This document shows positions 62,167 to 64,000 of a stretch of DNA of 64,000 bases, piece after piece. The notes beneath the pieces are model-generated. The model had not been told where the DNA came from, searched no databases, and worked only from the letters and a program-made list of their open reading frames with translations. Where the stretch lies: contig OY755177.1 of the NCBI GenBank assembly GCA_963576735.1, forward strand, positions 11,470,001-11,534,000. The letters run 5' to 3'. This stretch comes from Bedellia somnulentella (taxonomy: Eukaryota; Arthropoda; Insecta; Lepidoptera; Bedelliidae). The stretch's first letter is position 1, and every line of letters starts with the position of its first letter. Both the position numbers and the translations under genes were made by a program.

Positions 62167-63722
62167 TTTAACTTTATTTCATCAAAATATTGCAGGATTG
62201 TTGAACAAAACTGATCTTATCATAGCTTCGTTATTAGAATTGGAAATAAAACTAAACACGTATATAGATATTATTTGCTTTAGCGAAACTTTCATCAAAC
62301 ATGGCTCTTTGCCGAATCTATGTATGAATAACTACACTTTAGCGAGTGCGTTTTGTAGAAGAAATGAAAAAAGAGGAGGGACCTGTATACTAATGAAAAA
62401 CAATATCAATTACAAAACAATTCAGTGGATTAATGAGGAATCAGTTGAGAAACACTTTGAATGTTGCTCTGTAGAATTATTAGACTATAAAACCATACTG
62501 ATATGCATTTACCGCACACCTAATTCGGTATGCAAAGTTTTACTAAAGTGATGCTGATTCCAAAACCATCTCGAGATATTATGGTTATAAACAATATTTT
62601 CTTGAAATTATATCAATTGAAGCTAAGATGACTGTTATTTTATCAAAAAACTGTAACAGTGTTTGACCTTCAATGTTGTTTCAAAGACATACGGTTTTGC
62701 AGTTTATTAATAAAATATCGAAAATCATAGGTTTGATAAGTATAATATCGTAATAATTTCATTTGACATTGACATCACAAATTCGTATTATGTTTTGCAA
62801 TCAGCAACATTTTTATAAAACATTTCGCTTCATTTGCATGTCGCTACGTGATTTTATCAATCGATGACGTCATAAAGTACAAAAGTTGAACAATCTTTAA
62901 AAAATCTTAACTTTACAATTACTCATTTTAAATGGAAAATATTCAAATTAGTCTTTTATTTTCGTATTTACTATCGAATAAAAATATTTAATAAATACCA
63001 AAAAAAACTTTGCATACCGAATTCGACTATCTCAATATTTTTTAGTAAAATTAATTTAATACTTTGCAAACTTAACCGAAATAAATCAAAGAACATAATC
63101 TTATGTGGAGACTGGAATGTCGACATGTTAAAAGAGAGTGTTTGTGCTAGAGAACTAATATCCTTGCTAAATAATTTTAACCTTATTAACCATATTACTC
63201 GCCCTACTAGGAAAAAATCGTGCATTGATCTGATTGTTAGTAATATTCCGAATACATCGGCGGAAATTCATCTTTTATCTTTGTCGGACCATGAAACAGC
63301 GCAAACTGTTACATGTACCCTTCAACAGAAAATGTACGACCAGAAAACTTAATTGGTTATTCAAAAGAATAAGAGATTATTCGGAGGAGAACATTGAAAA
63401 ATTCGTTCAATGTAAGACGTCCTTAAGTTTTAGTGATGTATATGAAAAAAGTAGTTTTAACGAAGCTTTTAACGAATTTCACGACTTAATTAAACTTTTC
63501 TTTGAATTATGTTTCCCGTTGAAAACAGTCCAAATTATACAAAAGGCGATAAAAAACAAATGGTTATCCAAAGGAATTAAACGAAGCTGTATTAAAAAGA
63601 GACAACTACACTTGAAATACATACAAGAGCCGTCGAATAAAAAAATAAATCATTATAATTATATAAAATACAATAAGGTTCTAAAAAAACTGATAGGTAT
63701 TCAACTCAATAGGCTAGGATAG
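62135..63722 (+). pseudogene. LINE ORF2 N-terminal part: AP-type endonuclease, MITE-interrupted and frameshifted
   Basis: It overlaps the ORF1 end by 32 bp. It reads LTLFHQNIAGLLNKTDLIIA, DIICFSETFIKHG, RRNEKRGGTCILMKN and ICIYRTPNS. Then the MITE breaks the frame; after it STISIFFSKINLIL, IILCGDWNVDMLKES, HITRPTRKKSCIDLIVSN and LSLSDHETAQT continue. These are the N...ET...GDWNVD...SDHE motifs of LINE endonucleases. A frame change near 63340 leads to a lysine-rich linker (WLSKGIKRSCIKKRQLHLKY) with another break near 63720. Confidence 0.85.
62522..63023. mobile_element. MITE with AATT duplication, copy 2, inside a LINE
   Basis: Element 62526-63019 (494 bp) with ends CGGTATGCAAAGTTTTAC and, opposite, CGGTATGCAAAGTTTTTTT. 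It is flanked by AATT at 62522-62525 and 63020-63023. Removing it plus one AATT restores the LINE frame RTPNSTISIFF. It is homologous over its length to 37045-37534. Confidence 0.9.
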
Positions 63723-64000
63723 GCTCAACAAATCAGCAATATGAAATACTTACAAAAGGCAAAGAATAAAGGTAAGGCTTCATGGGACTTAATTAAAAAG
63801 AATTCTGAATATGACTACAATAAAAGTAATGACATTAAAGAAATTGAATACAACGGTAAATTAATAAGTAGCCCTACTGACATAGCAAAAACATTTAATA
63901 ATTATTTTACATATTTGACAAATCCATGTGACGCTAGCACTAAAGACATTTATAAAAATATTAATATTTCTCGTAATCTTAATACAATTTTCTTAACTCC

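Larger units (their letters stand above)
61010..64000 (+). mobile_element. CR1-like LINE, 5' two thirds, continues past the window
   Basis: ORF1 (61076 to 62166, one frame change), ORF2 endonuclease (62135 onward) interrupted by an AATT MITE (62526-63019), and the linker before the reverse transcriptase, to the window end. The region 61019-61075 would be its 5' UTR. The reverse transcriptase should lie beyond 64000. Confidence 0.82.

Overview
This is eukaryotic, AT-rich and very repeat-rich DNA, most likely from a butterfly or moth (Lepidoptera). The genes have introns with GT...AG sites. The intergenic space is filled with insect-type SINEs, RTE- and Jockey/CR1-like LINEs, Helitrons beginning TC(T/C)ATAC(C/T)AATATTAT, THAP-bearing P-type elements, MITEs and short TTAGG runs. 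The species cannot be named from sequence alone. No prokaryotic, organellar or CRISPR features were seen.

Layout. (1) 1-10525 is a satellite array of about 183-bp units with a NotI-type GCGGCCGC in nearly every unit. It is broken by 200 Ns at 7121-7320, and the units run in opposite orientations on the two sides. (2) 10526-19350 holds no host gene that I recognise. It carries a composite tRNA-derived SINE with a foldback end and a LINE copy with one internal stop. (3) 19350-28323 is transposon-rich: a Helitron remnant with a SINE inside it, a deleted P-superfamily element and an 80-bp foldback element. (4) 28324-31621 (+) is a four-exon inositol polyphosphate 1-phosphatase gene. (5) 35025-45830 (-) is a five-exon RBMX2/Ist3-type splicing-factor gene, convergent with the phosphatase gene. 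Its introns 3 and 2 (transcript order 4th-3rd and 3rd-2nd exon) are packed with nested elements. (6) 46221-49372 is an RTE LINE whose 5' part is inverted, as in twin priming. (7) 49400-56200 holds LINE, Pif1-helicase, foldback, P-type and Tc1-like remnants. (8) 56969-58205 (+) is a probable two-exon gene for an 84-residue protein that I do not recognise. (9) 58400-64000 holds LINE fragments, ending in a CR1-like LINE that runs off the window.

Three host genes are supported: INPP1-type phosphatase (phosphoinositide turnover), RBMX2 (pre-mRNA splicing) and the small unknown gene. They show no functional link to each other. The most informative part of the window is the transposon archaeology. 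Several elements have exact target-site duplications, and two related Mutator-like copies act as empty sites for each other's insertions. This defines a MITE family with AATT duplications, a Harbinger-type MITE with TAA duplications, a miniature LTR element (TRIM) inside a SINE, and a minimal TA-flanked foldback.

All exon joins, target-site duplications and period lengths were read by eye. No similarity search was possible, so family names rest on motifs and remembered family features.
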